Positions 51,263 through 60,534 are shown, counted from the stretch's first letter. The stretch is 64,000 nucleotides of DNA from Streptomyces sp. NBC_01262 (GCF_036226365.1 NZ_CP108462.1:248001-312000); one strand, 5' to 3'. Numbers and translations are program-made. The notes: a model not told the origin generated them from the letters alone.

Positions 51263-52906
51263 TCAGGCGACGCTGACGGCGGACCAGGCGGCGGCCACGG
51301 CCGCGTACTCGGTACCGGCGGCGCCGTAGAGGTCGGTGGCGGCCTTGAGGGTGGCGGTGCGGGCACCGGCGTAGGTGGTGGAGGAGGTCATGTAGACGGT
51401 CAGGGCGCGGTACCAGATCGCACCGAGCTTGTCCCGGCCGATGCCGGTGACCGTGGAGTTGTTGCAGGTGGGGCTGTTGTAGGTGACGCCGTTGATGGTT
51501 TTGCTGCCGCTGCCCTCGGCGAGGAGGTAGGCGAAGTGGTTGGCGACGCCGGAGGAGTAGTGGACGTCGAGGTTGCCGACGCCCGAACTCCAGCAGTCGG
51601 CGGAACTGCCGTCCTTGGAGGGCTGGTCCATGAAGCGCAGCGCGGCCGCGCCGAATCCGGACTTCACGATGCGCTCGCCGATGAGGTAGTCACCGGTGTC
51701 GGTGGTGTTGGCGGCGTACCACTCGACCAGGGTGCCCATGATGTCGGAGGTGGCCTCGTTGAGGCCGCCGGACTCCCCGGAGTAGGTGAGGGCGGCGGTG
51801 CGTGAGGTGACGCCGTGGGACATCTCATGGCCGGCGACGTCGAGGGAGACCAGGGGTCCGAAGGTGGTGCCGTCGCCGTCGCCGTAGGTCATGCAGAAGC
51901 AGCTGTCGTCCCAGAAGGCGTTGTTGTAACCGCTGCCGTAGTGGACGCGGTTGTACGAGCCCTTGCCGTCGCCGGCTATGCCGCTGCGGCCGTGGATGTT
52001 CTTGTAGTAGTCCCAGGTCTCGTCGGTGCCGTACTGGGCGTCGACGGCGGCCGTGGCGCGGTCGGCGGTGGTGCCGGTGCCCCAGTGGTTGTCGGCGTCG
52101 GTGAACAGCACGGCAGGGGCGCGGGATATGCAGATGCCGAAGATGCACAGGTCGGTCTTGTTCTGGGCGTCGCCGGTGTAGGTGCTGCCGCGGGTGGGGT
52201 CCTTCAGCTGGTAGGTGGTCCCGCTGACGGTCGTCTCCAGGGGCACCGTTCCGCCGTAGAGCGAGGCACCGTCGCCGGTCGCGGTCTCCAGGGCGTCCCA
52301 GGCGTCGATCCGGGCGCCGGTGCGGGCGTCACTGAGCACGACCCGGGCTGCGGGGTTGCCGAGTGTGTCCACACCGACAGCGGTGGTGCGCCAGGCCAGG
52401 CGGGGCGTGCCGTGCAGGGCGTCCACGACGAGCTGCGGTCTGGCCTTGGCCTGCCGGAAGGTGGTGCCGTGGTGGGCGGAGCGCAGGGCCGCGACGCCGT
52501 TGGTGGCGGCGGTGGTGGCGCGTACGGCGGGGGCGGTCGTGGGGACGGCGAGCCCGGAGCGGGTGGCGCGGTCCGCGCCGGTGTAGGCGCCTCCGGGGGC
52601 GAGGTGGATGACCAGGTCGCCGCCGAGCACGGGCAGGCCTCGGTAGGTGCGGTCGTAGCGCACGTGCTGGGATCCGTCGGCGTCGGTGATGACGTCCCGG
52701 ACGGTACGCCCCTGGGCGCCGGTGACGGCGAGTTGGTGCGCGTGGGCGGCGATGGCGGCGTCGGCGCGGGCGATGGCGGTGGCACGGGAGGGGAGATCGC
52801 GGCCGTCCGCCGTCGCCGCGGACGGCGTCAGCAAGGCGGTGGCGAGGGCGGTCGCGGCGACCGCCCCGGACAGGGCGGTCAGGGCTCGTCTCGTGCTGGG
52901 CTGCAT
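51263..52906 (-). CDS. secreted M4 family metallopeptidase (thermolysin-like)
   Basis: 547 aa. Signal peptide TRRALTALSGAVAATALATA then LLTPSAATADG. An FTP/PepSY-type propeptide occupies about 40-200 (DVITDADGSQHVRYDRTYRG then LPVLGGDLVIHL). The catalytic zinc motif is VAGHEMSHGV (His360-Glu-x-x-His364), with the third ligand in GGLNEATSDIMG. The catalytic His lies in 'VHYSSGVANHFAYL'. It degrades extracellular proteins; the propeptide must be cleaved. RBS GAGGAGCCCG. A 541-bp gap without a confident gene lies upstream. Confidence 0.95.
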   Translation of the reverse strand: MQPSTRRALTALSGAVAATALATALLTPSAATADGRDLPSRATAIARADAAIAAHAHQLAVTGAQGRTVRDVITDADGSQHVRYDRTYRGLPVLGGDLVIHLAPGGAYTGADRATRSGLAVPTTAPAVRATTAATNGVAALRSAHHGTTFRQAKARPQLVVDALHGTPRLAWRTTAVGVDTLGNPAARVVLSDARTGARIDAWDALETATGDGASLYGGTVPLETTVSGTTYQLKDPTRGSTYTGDAQNKTDLCIFGICISRAPAVLFTDADNHWGTGTTADRATAAVDAQYGTDETWDYYKNIHGRSGIAGDGKGSYNRVHYGSGYNNAFWDDSCFCMTYGDGDGTTFGPLVSLDVAGHEMSHGVTSRTAALTYSGESGGLNEATSDIMGTLVEWYAANTTDTGDYLIGERIVKSGFGAAALRFMDQPSKDGSSADCWSSGVGNLDVHYSSGVANHFAYLLAEGSGSKTINGVTYNSPTCNNSTVTGIGRDKLGAIWYRALTVYMTSSTTYAGARTATLKAATDLYGAAGTEYAAVAAAWSAVSVA

Positions 52907-53447
52907 CGGGCTCCTCGGATCACGGGGACGGAGGTGAGACGGTGCCAGATTTAAGTGCACATGACATTCCATTGTCCATAGCGCACTCACACGCTCTACC
53001 GCTGGACATGGCACCCGCCCCTGGCAAAGCCGACGCGCCGTCCGATGACGTACAAGGGGCGGCCGACGCGGACTCACGCATCGACCGCCCCCACACGGGG
53101 CTCTCCCCCACGGCGAACCCCGTGGTCCATGACGACGCCTCTGGCGTCAGGCAAGGGACCGCATAGTGAACATTTCTCCGACCGCCGCACCGACTATCGG
53201 ACAAGGAGGAGTCTTGTGCATTCGCTGTGCCCCCGTCACCTCGCTCCGCGACTTTCGGTCAGCGCTCGTTCACGCTGCGCACCGTCCTCTGTGCCCCGCT
53301 TTCGGTGAGCTCGGCGGTCCGATTGAAAGGACTCAGCGGCCTGTCACCGCCCAGCAGAACATCTGTGCCCACCGGTGCGCCGTCCCCACATCGGCCGGAA
53401 ACCGACGCCCCTTGGAATCCGGCCGCACACCGTGAGACCGTCCGCAG
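52907..53447. other. 541-bp intergenic region
   Basis: It lies between the M4 peptidase start (minus) and the YrdB-like gene (plus). The first 100 bp hold an AT-richer stretch (about 52945-52985) suited to the protease promoter. The rest has no convincing protein-coding gene except a short frame with an unusually good ribosome site at 53216-53308. Confidence 0.6.
53216..53308 (+). CDS. possible 30-codon leader or small peptide
   Basis: A GTG at 53216 is preceded by ACAAGGAGGAGTCTT, one of the strongest Shine-Dalgarno matches in the window. The frame encodes a basic 30-residue peptide (VHSLCPRHLAPRLSVSARSR, then CAPSSVPRFR). It lies 139 bp upstream of the YrdB-like gene. Such short frames can be attenuation leaders; a TTG at 53215 is out of frame. 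Whether it is translated is unknown. Confidence 0.35.
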   Translation: MHSLCPRHLAPRLSVSARSRCAPSSVPRFR

Positions 53448-53831
53448 GTGACCGATGCCACCGCCCTCGAACCAGCCGCCGAACGACCGGACGACCGCGC
53501 CGCGTCCGTACTGCGCTTCGCCACGGAGCTCGTCGCGTGGGTGGCCACCCCCTGGGCGCTGGCCGGCCAGTCGTGGCTGCTCGCCGCCGTGTCCGTGGCC
53601 GTCCTGATCGGGCTGCCGACGCTGTTCTCCACCCCCGGGGACAAGAGCAGTGCGATCATCGCGGTCCCGGGCTGGGCCACGGTCCTGCTGGTCCTGCTCC
53701 AGCTCGCCGCGGCGGTAACCGCGTCCTGGGTGGTCTGGCCGGTGTGGGCGGCCGTCTCCGTGAGCGTGCTCGCCGCCGCCACTCTCGTCACGGAACGCGC
53801 ACGCTGGCGCTGGCTGCTCTCGGCCGCATGA
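53448..53831 (+). CDS. DUF2568/YrdB-like membrane protein
   Basis: 127 aa with about four hydrophobic helices (RFATELVAWVATPWALA, LLAAVSVAVLIGLPTLF, GWATVLLVLLQLAAAVT, VWPVWAAVSVSVLAAATLV). The ELVAW and FSTPGDKS motifs are those of the YrdB/DUF2568 family; function unknown. GTG start. It is followed by a possible terminator and the IclR gene. Confidence 0.78.
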   Translation: MTDATALEPAAERPDDRAASVLRFATELVAWVATPWALAGQSWLLAAVSVAVLIGLPTLFSTPGDKSSAIIAVPGWATVLLVLLQLAAAVTASWVVWPVWAAVSVSVLAAATLVTERARWRWLLSAA

Positions 53832-53874
53832 CCGCCCGGTGCCGTACGGGTCCGGGCTCTCCTTGCCCGGGCGG
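53832..53874. terminator. weak terminator-like hairpin
   Basis: CCGCCCGG (53832-53839) can pair with CCGGGCGG (53867-53874) over a long 27-base loop between the DUF2568 stop and the IclR start. The arms are only 8 bp, so the call is tentative. Confidence 0.35.
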
Positions 53875-53897
53875 GTGACCTGCCGCAAGCTGGGGGC

Positions 53898-54659
53898 ATG
53901 GGCGCTCAAGGCGGCGGCCCGACGCTGATCACCTCGGTGCAGCGGGCGTTCCGCCTGATGGAGGCAGTGGGTGTGCATGCCGGTGGCGCGCCGGCGAAGC
54001 AGTTGGCGCGCGAGACCGGGATGCCGCTCGCGACGACCTACCACCTGCTGCGGACCCTGGTGCACGACGGCTACGTGCGGAAGCTGGAGGACGGCGGGTA
54101 CATCCTCGGCGACAGGCTGGACGCGCTGCACGCCGGAGGCCGGGGGCAGGCGCTGGTGACGCGGGTGCGTCCGGTGCTGGCCGCGCTGCGGGACGGGCTG
54201 TCGGCGGCGGCGTATCTGACGTTCTACGAGGACGGTGAGATCCGCATCGCCGAGATCGTCGACAGCCCCCGGGCGCCGCGGGTGGACCTGTGGGTGGGTT
54301 TCGAGGACGCGGGGCACGCCACGGCGCTGGGCAAGAGCGTCCTGCGGACGCTGGACGAGGAGTCCCGCAACGACTACCTGTCGCGGCACCCGCTCGCCGA
54401 CCTCACGCCACGGACCATCACCCATGCCGACGAGCTGCTCCGCCGCCTGGACGCCTCGCCCACGGCGCCGGTCGTCACGGATCTGGAGGAGTACGCGCTG
54501 GGCACGGTGTGCGCGGCCGTGCCGGTCTCCGACGGCGTCACGATCGGCTCGCTCGGCGTGTCCTTCCGGGCAGGGCGGGGCTCGCCGCTCCAGCAGGCCG
54601 GGCCGTCGCTGATCACGACCGCGGAGCGCGTGACCCGGGCCCTTTCGCTCACTATCTGA
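53898..54659 (+). CDS. IclR family transcriptional regulator
   Basis: 253 aa. N-terminal winged HTH ITSVQRAFRLMEAVGVHAGG then APAKQLARETGMPLATTYHL; C-terminal effector domain (about 80-250), with EDAGHATALGKSVLRTL as the family core and TDLEEYALGTVCAAVPV as ligand-pocket strands. It regulates catabolic or developmental operons. The target is not adjacent: the next gene is a phosphatase in the same direction. Confidence 0.92.
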   Translation: MGAQGGGPTLITSVQRAFRLMEAVGVHAGGAPAKQLARETGMPLATTYHLLRTLVHDGYVRKLEDGGYILGDRLDALHAGGRGQALVTRVRPVLAALRDGLSAAAYLTFYEDGEIRIAEIVDSPRAPRVDLWVGFEDAGHATALGKSVLRTLDEESRNDYLSRHPLADLTPRTITHADELLRRLDASPTAPVVTDLEEYALGTVCAAVPVSDGVTIGSLGVSFRAGRGSPLQQAGPSLITTAERVTRALSLTI

Positions 54660-54771
54660 AAAAGCGGCCCTTGTGACGCCTGGTCCGCGCCTGTTCCCTG
54701 GATACGAGAGCCCGGGCGGCTCCCACCCCACGAAGCCGCCGCCGCGACCAGGGAAGTACACAGACTCACCC

Positions 54772-55917
54772 ATGAGCCAGATCCGGAACCCCCAGCGCCA
54801 CTACAGCCGGCCGCAGCAGTTCCAGGACCCCGGGACCGGTGGCCGCGCGGCCATCGCGCTGCCCACGCACCTCGTCGAGGGGCTTCCGGCGCTCGTCGTC
54901 TCCGCCGTCGCCCTGCTGGGCCTGGTCAGCGGAGCGACGCTTTACTGGCTGCCGCTGCTCGCCGTCGGGCCCGCTCTGGCCTCGGTCACCAGCGGGCCCT
55001 GGGGCGTCCTGCGCGTCGGGCTGCTCGCGGTGGTGCTCAGCGCCGCGCTGGGGGCCGGGAGCGGCGCGGCGGGCCTGCACAAGCAGGTGGTGGTGCTGAC
55101 CGCGCTGATCGCGGTCACCCTGGCGAGCAGCCTGGCCAGCGCGCTGCGCAGGCGCCGGGAACGGCTCCTGGAGGCCGTCCGCTCGGTCGCCGAGGCCGCC
55201 CAGCAGGCGCTGCTCGCACCGGTGCCAGCGACCGTGGGGAAGTTCCAGGTGGCCGTGCGCTACAGCGCGGCCGCCGCGGAGGCCAGGATCGGCGGGGACC
55301 TGTACGCGGTGGTGTCCACTCCGTACGGTGTGCGGCTGATCGTCGGCGACGTACGGGGCAAGGGCCTGCCCGCCGTAGGCACCGCCGCCCTCGTGCTGGG
55401 CATCTTCCGCGAGGCCGCCTACGACGAGCCCGACCTGCTCGACGTGGTCGGCAGGATCGAGCGGAGCCTGGCCCGCAACCTGGGCTCCGACGACTTCGTG
55501 ACCGCCGTCGTCGCCGGGTACCCGCGCCCCGGGCACCTGGAGGTGGTCAACTGCGGGCACGCGCCGCCCCTGCTGCTCCGCCCGGGCGGCGTCGAGCCCG
55601 TCGAGCCGGCCAGCCCGGCGCCGCCCCTGGGGCTGTTCCCCCTCACGGGCGAGACGCCGAGCTGCCAGGTGCTGCCCTTCGCGGAGGGGGACCAGCTGCT
55701 GCTGTACACCGACGGGGTCACCGAGGCCCGCAACCACGGCCGGGAGTTCTATCCGCTGAGCGAGCGGGTCGCCCGGCACCTGTCGGACGACCCCTCGCAG
55801 ACCCTCGACGCGCTGCACGCCGATCTGCTCTCGCACGTGGGCGGCCGGCTCCACGACGACGCGGCCCTGCTGCTGCTCCGCAAGCCCCCGGTCAGCGGCG
55901 CCTGCGGCGCAGGGTGA
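54772..55917 (+). CDS. membrane-bound SpoIIE/PP2C-family protein phosphatase
   Basis: 381 aa. About four TM segments (residues about 35-125: LPALVVSAVALLGLVSGATL, LRVGLLAVVLSAALGAG, VVVLTALIAVTLASSL) anchor a PP2C domain at about 150-375. Metal motifs are RIGGDLYAVV, LIVGDVRGKGLPAV, LLLYTDGVTEAR and HDDAALLLLR. It probably dephosphorylates anti-sigma antagonists to control a stress sigma factor. The ATG lacks a good ribosome site, so an upstream in-frame GTG (54673) is an alternative. 3' end overlaps the convergent LPMO gene by 26 bp. Confidence 0.88.
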   Translation: MSQIRNPQRHYSRPQQFQDPGTGGRAAIALPTHLVEGLPALVVSAVALLGLVSGATLYWLPLLAVGPALASVTSGPWGVLRVGLLAVVLSAALGAGSGAAGLHKQVVVLTALIAVTLASSLASALRRRRERLLEAVRSVAEAAQQALLAPVPATVGKFQVAVRYSAAAAEARIGGDLYAVVSTPYGVRLIVGDVRGKGLPAVGTAALVLGIFREAAYDEPDLLDVVGRIERSLARNLGSDDFVTAVVAGYPRPGHLEVVNCGHAPPLLLRPGGVEPVEPASPAPPLGLFPLTGETPSCQVLPFAEGDQLLLYTDGVTEARNHGREFYPLSERVARHLSDDPSQTLDALHADLLSHVGGRLHDDAALLLLRKPPVSGACGAG

Positions 55918-56821
55918 GGGCGGCGACGGCTCCGCCGCCCAGGACGGCGATACCGCCCGCGGCGGCCACCAGGCGGGTGCGGCTGTCAGTGCCGGAGGCG
56001 GCGACCGGCTGCGTCGCGGGCTCGGTGGCGGCGACGTTGGCGGCGGCCGGTGCCGAGGAGCTGCCCGCCGGGCTCGGTGTGGCGGATGCCGGGGCGGTCG
56101 TGGGTGTGGGCGACGCTGTGGCGGTGCGGGAGCGGGTGGGCGTGGGCGTGGCGGTCGCGGTGGGCTGCTGGGCGGCCTTGGGCGCGGACAGGACGACGTC
56201 GGAGCAGGAGTAGTACGTGTCCGAGCTGCTGGTGTTGCGCCAGACCGTGTAGAGCAGCTGGCGGCCGGTCCGGCCGGAGGGCAGACGGCCGGTGAGGTGG
56301 TACGCGCCGTTGGTGACCTGGGGGTCGGTGACCGTCAGGAAGGGCTGGGTGCTCATCTGCGACCAGGTCAGGGGCTTGGCCGGGTCGTAGGTGTCGTTCG
56401 TCAGGTACAGCTCGAAGTTCCCGGAGTGCGGGATCGTCGTGCGGTACGTGAGGGTGAATCGGGCCCCGGCGGTGAGCCGGGTGGCGGGCCAGTCGGCGCG
56501 GGCGACATCGAGGCCGCGGTATTCGTCCAGGCCGGCGCTGCACAGCTTGCCGTCGGGAATGCGCTGCCGGTCCCGGCCGTCGACGCCCGCGATGCGCAGG
56601 TTGTCCCAGTCGTCGAAGGTCTGCCCGCCGTGCTGGGCGATGGCGGCCCGGCAGGCCGCCGTGGAGGCGTACATGCCGCTCAGGGAGGAGCAGGCGGCCA
56701 CCCGGCTCACCGGGGCCACCGGGGCGCCGTGGGCGGCGGCCGGGGTCACCGCGGGGGCGGTGAACAGCGCCGCGGCCGCGGCGATGAGGAGCGCGCGCCG
56801 TGCGGTGCGCCGTCGTGCCAT
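55892..56821 (-). CDS. AA10 lytic polysaccharide monooxygenase, membrane-anchored
   Basis: 309 aa. The signal peptide ends AAA before His31 (HGAPVAPVSR), which becomes the N-terminal copper-brace histidine; His132 in TIPHSGNFELYLT is the second. It oxidises chitin or cellulose. A Ser/Thr/Pro/Ala-rich linker (TATPTPTRSRTATASPTPT) leads to a C-terminal TM (LVAAAGGIAVLGGGAVAALT) and RRRRR, so the enzyme stays on the cell surface. Where many AA10 have AFYxCxDV the sequence has TYYSCSDV, placing Tyr in the axial copper position usually held by Phe. Confidence 0.93.
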   Translation of the reverse strand: MARRRTARRALLIAAAAALFTAPAVTPAAAHGAPVAPVSRVAACSSLSGMYASTAACRAAIAQHGGQTFDDWDNLRIAGVDGRDRQRIPDGKLCSAGLDEYRGLDVARADWPATRLTAGARFTLTYRTTIPHSGNFELYLTNDTYDPAKPLTWSQMSTQPFLTVTDPQVTNGAYHLTGRLPSGRTGRQLLYTVWRNTSSSDTYYSCSDVVLSAPKAAQQPTATATPTPTRSRTATASPTPTTAPASATPSPAGSSSAPAAANVAATEPATQPVAASGTDSRTRLVAAAGGIAVLGGGAVAALTLRRRRR

Positions 56822-56996
56822 GCTGGTGCCTCCCCTGAGCTGCGGGGGCCGGTGCCGCCCGCCGACGCTAACTACGGACGCCGCCGCGCCCGCGTTCAGC
56901 GGGCCGGACCTCGCCGGCCATGGCGTAACGCGTGCCGATCGGCGCCAGGACTGGCACCCTCGTGGTAAGAGGGTGCGCCCGACCGAGGAGACAGCC

Positions 56997-57458
56997 ATGA
57001 GCGACAGCGCAATGGGCGACGACGTCTACCAGCCCGACGGCTCCGAGGTGCAGGACGATGCCGGCCTCCTGGATCCCGAGGACACCCTCGACCAGCACGG
57101 CGTGGGGCAGATCCTCGACGAGGGCTACTCGCCGCCCGAGCGCCCATGGGCGGTCAACAAGTCGGGGGTCACCGCCGAGGGCCAGCGGCGCGGCGAGAGC
57201 CTGGACCAGCGCCTGTCCGAGGAACTGCCCGACATCGCCTCCCCCGAGGGCGACGATCTGGGCGACTCCTGGGACACCGACGGCGAGCTGCTCGACGACG
57301 AGGTCGGCGACGCCCGGGCGGGCCGGCTGGTCGCGCCCGACGAGGGCGTCCACTACGGGACCGCGGGTCTGATCGCCAGTGATGTCGGCGTGGACGGCGC
57401 CGCCGCCTCGGCGGAGGAGGCCGCGGTGCACGTGGTCCCGGACTCCGGGCAGTTCTGA
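56997..57458 (+). CDS. DUF5709 protein
   Basis: 153 aa, strongly acidic. DEGYSPPERPWAV and LDQRLSEELPDI are the family marks; a second copy-like element ends RLVAPDEGVHYGTAGLIA. No membrane segment. Function unknown. GAGGAGACAGCC precedes the ATG at 56997. Confidence 0.85.
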   Translation: MSDSAMGDDVYQPDGSEVQDDAGLLDPEDTLDQHGVGQILDEGYSPPERPWAVNKSGVTAEGQRRGESLDQRLSEELPDIASPEGDDLGDSWDTDGELLDDEVGDARAGRLVAPDEGVHYGTAGLIASDVGVDGAAASAEEAAVHVVPDSGQF

Positions 57459-57471
57459 TCCGCCCCGGGGC

Positions 57472-57969
57472 GTGACCGCCGTGTCCGCCGCGCCCAAGCG
57501 CGCCGTGGCGCCGCCGCCGTCGCGCCAGGAGCAACTGCGCGCCCTGGCGGAGGTGCTGGACGAGATCGCCGCCGCCCAGCCGCTGTCCGACCAGGTGGTC
57601 GCCGCCTGCGGCGACCCGGGCCCCGGTCCGGTACCGGACTCGGTCGCCAGGCAGGGCGGACGCCAGACCGTCCTGTGCGCCCGCCTCGGGCGGCGGCTGC
57701 GCGAGCTGACGCTGTACGGCGACGTGGCCGAAGCCCGCGAGCGTGCCTCACGCCTGCTGGACTACCAGCACTGGATGGTCCAGCAGTCGCTGAACCTCGC
57801 CTTCACCGCCAATCCGGACGCCCGCACCGAGGCCGCCCGGCTGCATCTCAACGGGCTGGGCGCACCCGCCGACGAGCTCCGTGAACTGCGCGACCGCATC
57901 CGCGCGCAGGCCGCCGGCACCGGGCCCGGGAGCGCGAACGGGAGGCGAACGGGCACACCCGAGCCCTGA
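57472..57969 (+). CDS. hypothetical protein
   Basis: 165 aa, helical and Ala/Arg-rich; no recognised domain. 'ARERASRLLDYQHWMVQQSL' is the most distinct block. It begins 13 bp after the DUF5709 stop in the same direction, so the two may form an operon. The start is uncertain: GTG 57472 or GTG 57481, neither with a strong ribosome site. Confidence 0.55.
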   Translation: MTAVSAAPKRAVAPPPSRQEQLRALAEVLDEIAAAQPLSDQVVAACGDPGPGPVPDSVARQGGRQTVLCARLGRRLRELTLYGDVAEARERASRLLDYQHWMVQQSLNLAFTANPDARTEAARLHLNGLGAPADELRELRDRIRAQAAGTGPGSANGRRTGTPEP

Positions 57970-58149
57970 AGCGGGCACGGGCCGTACGCCCACGGCGGCG
58001 TCCCCACCCCGCCGGGCAGCGCGGATTCCAGCGCGGGGACGGGGGTAACGGGCGCATTCGGTCACGATCAATGTGGTGACGAGCCTGGTCACGGCCTCCT
58101 GTCGCTTGTACAACTCCTGCAGAAGCCCGAACGGACAGGAGGTGCGCCC

Positions 58150-58911
58150 ATGGACGCCGACGAACGCCGCCGGAGCATTCTGGAGCTTGCCCGGCGGACG
58201 GGGTCGGTCGATGTCGGCAAGCTCTCCGCCGATTTCGGGGTGGCCAAGGAGACCGTACGACGCGATCTGCGGGTCCTGGAGGAACACGGGCTGGTGCGGC
58301 GTACGCACGGTGGCGCGTACCCGGTGGAGAGCGCGGGCTTCGAGACGACGCTGGCGTTCCGGGAGACCATGCACGTGCCGGAGAAGTCCCGGATAGCCGC
58401 CGCCGCGGGCGAGCTGGCCGGTGACGCGGAGACCGTCTTCATCGACGAGGGCTTCACTCCCCAGCTGATCGCCCAGGCGCTGCCCCGCGACCGCCCGCTC
58501 ACCGTGGTCACCGCCTCGCTGGCCACGGCCGGGGTGCTGGCCACCCGGGAGCACACCACCGTGCTGCTGCTCGGCGGGCGGCTGCGCGGCGGCACGATGG
58601 CCACGGTCGGCCACTGGGCGACGCACATGCTGGCCGGGTTCGTCATCGACCTGGCCTTCGTCGGCGCCAACGGCATCTCGCGCGAATACGGGCTGACCAC
58701 CCCCGACCCGGCGGTCAGCGAGGTCAAGGCGCAGGTCCTGCGGGTGTCCCGGCGCCGGGTCTTCGCGGGGGTCCACACCAAGTTCGGGGCGGCCAGCTTC
58801 TGCCGCTTCGCCGGGGTGTCCGACTTCGAGACGATCATCACCGACACCGGACTGCCCCTGTCCGAGGCCCACCGCTACTCGCTGCTGGGTCCCCAGGTCA
58901 TCCGCGTGTGA
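58150..58911 (+). CDS. DeoR family transcriptional regulator
   Basis: 253 aa. The HTH is VDVGKLSADFGVAKETVRRD then LRVLEEHGLVRRTHGGAYPV. The C-terminal DeoRC sensor (about 75-235) has the sugar-phosphate isomerase-like fold, with 'VFIDEGFTPQ' and 'LAFVGANGISREYGLTTPDP'. It usually binds a phosphorylated sugar. RBS GGAGG. Its ribosome site can pair with an upstream CTCCTG. The gene ends inside the convergent MFS gene by 14 bp. Confidence 0.93.
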   Translation: MDADERRRSILELARRTGSVDVGKLSADFGVAKETVRRDLRVLEEHGLVRRTHGGAYPVESAGFETTLAFRETMHVPEKSRIAAAAGELAGDAETVFIDEGFTPQLIAQALPRDRPLTVVTASLATAGVLATREHTTVLLLGGRLRGGTMATVGHWATHMLAGFVIDLAFVGANGISREYGLTTPDPAVSEVKAQVLRVSRRRVFAGVHTKFGAASFCRFAGVSDFETIITDTGLPLSEAHRYSLLGPQVIRV

Positions 58912-60469
58912 CGTCCGCGTCTGCCTCTGGATCAGCATCCGCAGGTCCTGGTTGTGCCGTGACGTCGCTGTCCTGAAGGGGCGGGGCCGTGATCGCGCAG
59001 TGGTGGTGGCACGGCGGTTCGGGCTTGGGCTGCCCTTCGGGTTCGTCGAGCAGGACGTCGGAGCTGATGGTGGTCCAGGCCAGGACGGAACCGGCCGCCA
59101 GCAGCCCGGCGCAGATCAGCAGGGCGGCCCGGAAGCCGGAGCCGAAGGCCGACGGGCTCTCGTAGTCGTCGCCGGACAGCCCTACGAGCAGCGGCAGCGC
59201 GGCCACCGCGATGAGTCCGGCCGCCCGGGCGACGGCGTTGTTGACGCCCGAGGCGGCGCCGGCGTGGCGGGCGTCGGCGGAGGCCAGGACGGTGGCGGTG
59301 AGCGGGGCGACGGTGGTGGCCAGGCCGAGGCCGAAGACGAACACGCCGGGCAGTACGTCGGCGGCGTAGGAGGCTCCTGCGCCGATCCGGGTCATCAGCA
59401 GCAGTCCGACGGCGCAGACGGCGGGCCCGACCGTCATGGGGATACGGGGGCCGATGCGGGCGGACAGCCGGCCGGAGCGCTCGGACAGCACGAGCATGAT
59501 GATGGTGATGGGCAGCAGCGCGGAGCCGGCCTGCAGGGCGGAGAATCCCGCCTCGGTCTGCAGCTCCACCACCAGGAAGAAGAAGACCCCGCCGATCGCC
59601 GCGTAGACGGCGAAGGTGACCAGGTTGGCCGCGGTGAACTGCCGGGAGGCGAACAGTCCCGGCGGCAGCATGGGGTGGCGGCTGCGCCGCTCGACGGTCA
59701 CGAAGGCGGCCAGTGCGGCGACTCCGATGACGGCTGCCAGCGCCGTCACGGCTCCGCCGGCGGAGTCGTCCGGGGCGGCGATGAGGGCGTAGGTCACCGC
59801 GGCCAGGCCGGCGGCGCCCAGGACCGAGCCGGGCCAGTCGAAGCGGCCGGTGGCGGTGTCGTCACGGCTCTCCGGCACATGGGCGGCGGCGATCGCGACG
59901 ACGACCACGGCCAGGGGGATGTTGATGAAGAACACCCAGCGCCAGCTCACGGAGTCCACCAGCCAGCCGCCCAGCAGCGGTCCCAGCGCGCCCGCGATGC
60001 CGCCCAGGCCCGACCACACGCCGATGGCGCGCGCCCGGTCGCCGGGGGCGAAGGAGGCCTGGATCAGGGAGAGCGACCCGGGGGTGAGCAGGGCTCCGCC
60101 GACGCCCTGCAGGGCGCGGGCGGCGATCAGCGTGCCGATGTTCGGGGCCAGCCCGCACAGCAGGGACGCGGTGGCGAACCACACGGCGCCGGCCACGAAG
60201 ACCTTGCGGCGGCCGTAGCGGTCGCCCAGCGAGCCGCCCAGCAGGATCAGCGCGGCCAGGGACAGGGTGTAGGCGTTGACCGTCCACTGCAGCCCGGCCA
60301 GCGAGGCGCCCAGGTCCCGGCCGATCGTCGGGAGGGCGACATTGACGACGGTGCCGTCCAGGAAGGTCATCCCGGAGCCCAGCACCACTGCGGCCAGCAC
60401 CCAGCGCCCGGCGGGCTGCGCCAGGGTCAGGCCGCCGGCCGGGTTTCCCGCTTCAACGGCACCGGCCAT
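58898..60469 (-). CDS. MFS transporter, EmrB/QacA type
   Basis: 523 aa. TM1 'LGSGMTFLDGTVVNVALPTI' carries the MFLD motif, LGGSLGDRYGRRKVFVAGAV is motif A, 'IGVWSGLGGIAGALGPLLGG' is the DHA2 motif C. The C-terminal 45 residues are cytoplasmic, with a PPCHHHC-type His cluster (PEPPCHHHCAITAP) near 490. An exporter of antiseptics or natural products is likely. ATG at 60469 follows GGAGAC. Confidence 0.92.
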   Translation of the reverse strand: MAGAVEAGNPAGGLTLAQPAGRWVLAAVVLGSGMTFLDGTVVNVALPTIGRDLGASLAGLQWTVNAYTLSLAALILLGGSLGDRYGRRKVFVAGAVWFATASLLCGLAPNIGTLIAARALQGVGGALLTPGSLSLIQASFAPGDRARAIGVWSGLGGIAGALGPLLGGWLVDSVSWRWVFFINIPLAVVVVAIAAAHVPESRDDTATGRFDWPGSVLGAAGLAAVTYALIAAPDDSAGGAVTALAAVIGVAALAAFVTVERRSRHPMLPPGLFASRQFTAANLVTFAVYAAIGGVFFFLVVELQTEAGFSALQAGSALLPITIIMLVLSERSGRLSARIGPRIPMTVGPAVCAVGLLLMTRIGAGASYAADVLPGVFVFGLGLATTVAPLTATVLASADARHAGAASGVNNAVARAAGLIAVAALPLLVGLSGDDYESPSAFGSGFRAALLICAGLLAAGSVLAWTTISSDVLLDEPEGQPKPEPPCHHHCAITAPPLQDSDVTAQPGPADADPEADADVTRG

Positions 60470-60534
60470 GTCGGGGCAGTCTCCGTTCGGCTTCCGTCAG
60501 TCGCGTCACGTCGGCCGCATCATGTGAGTCGCGA

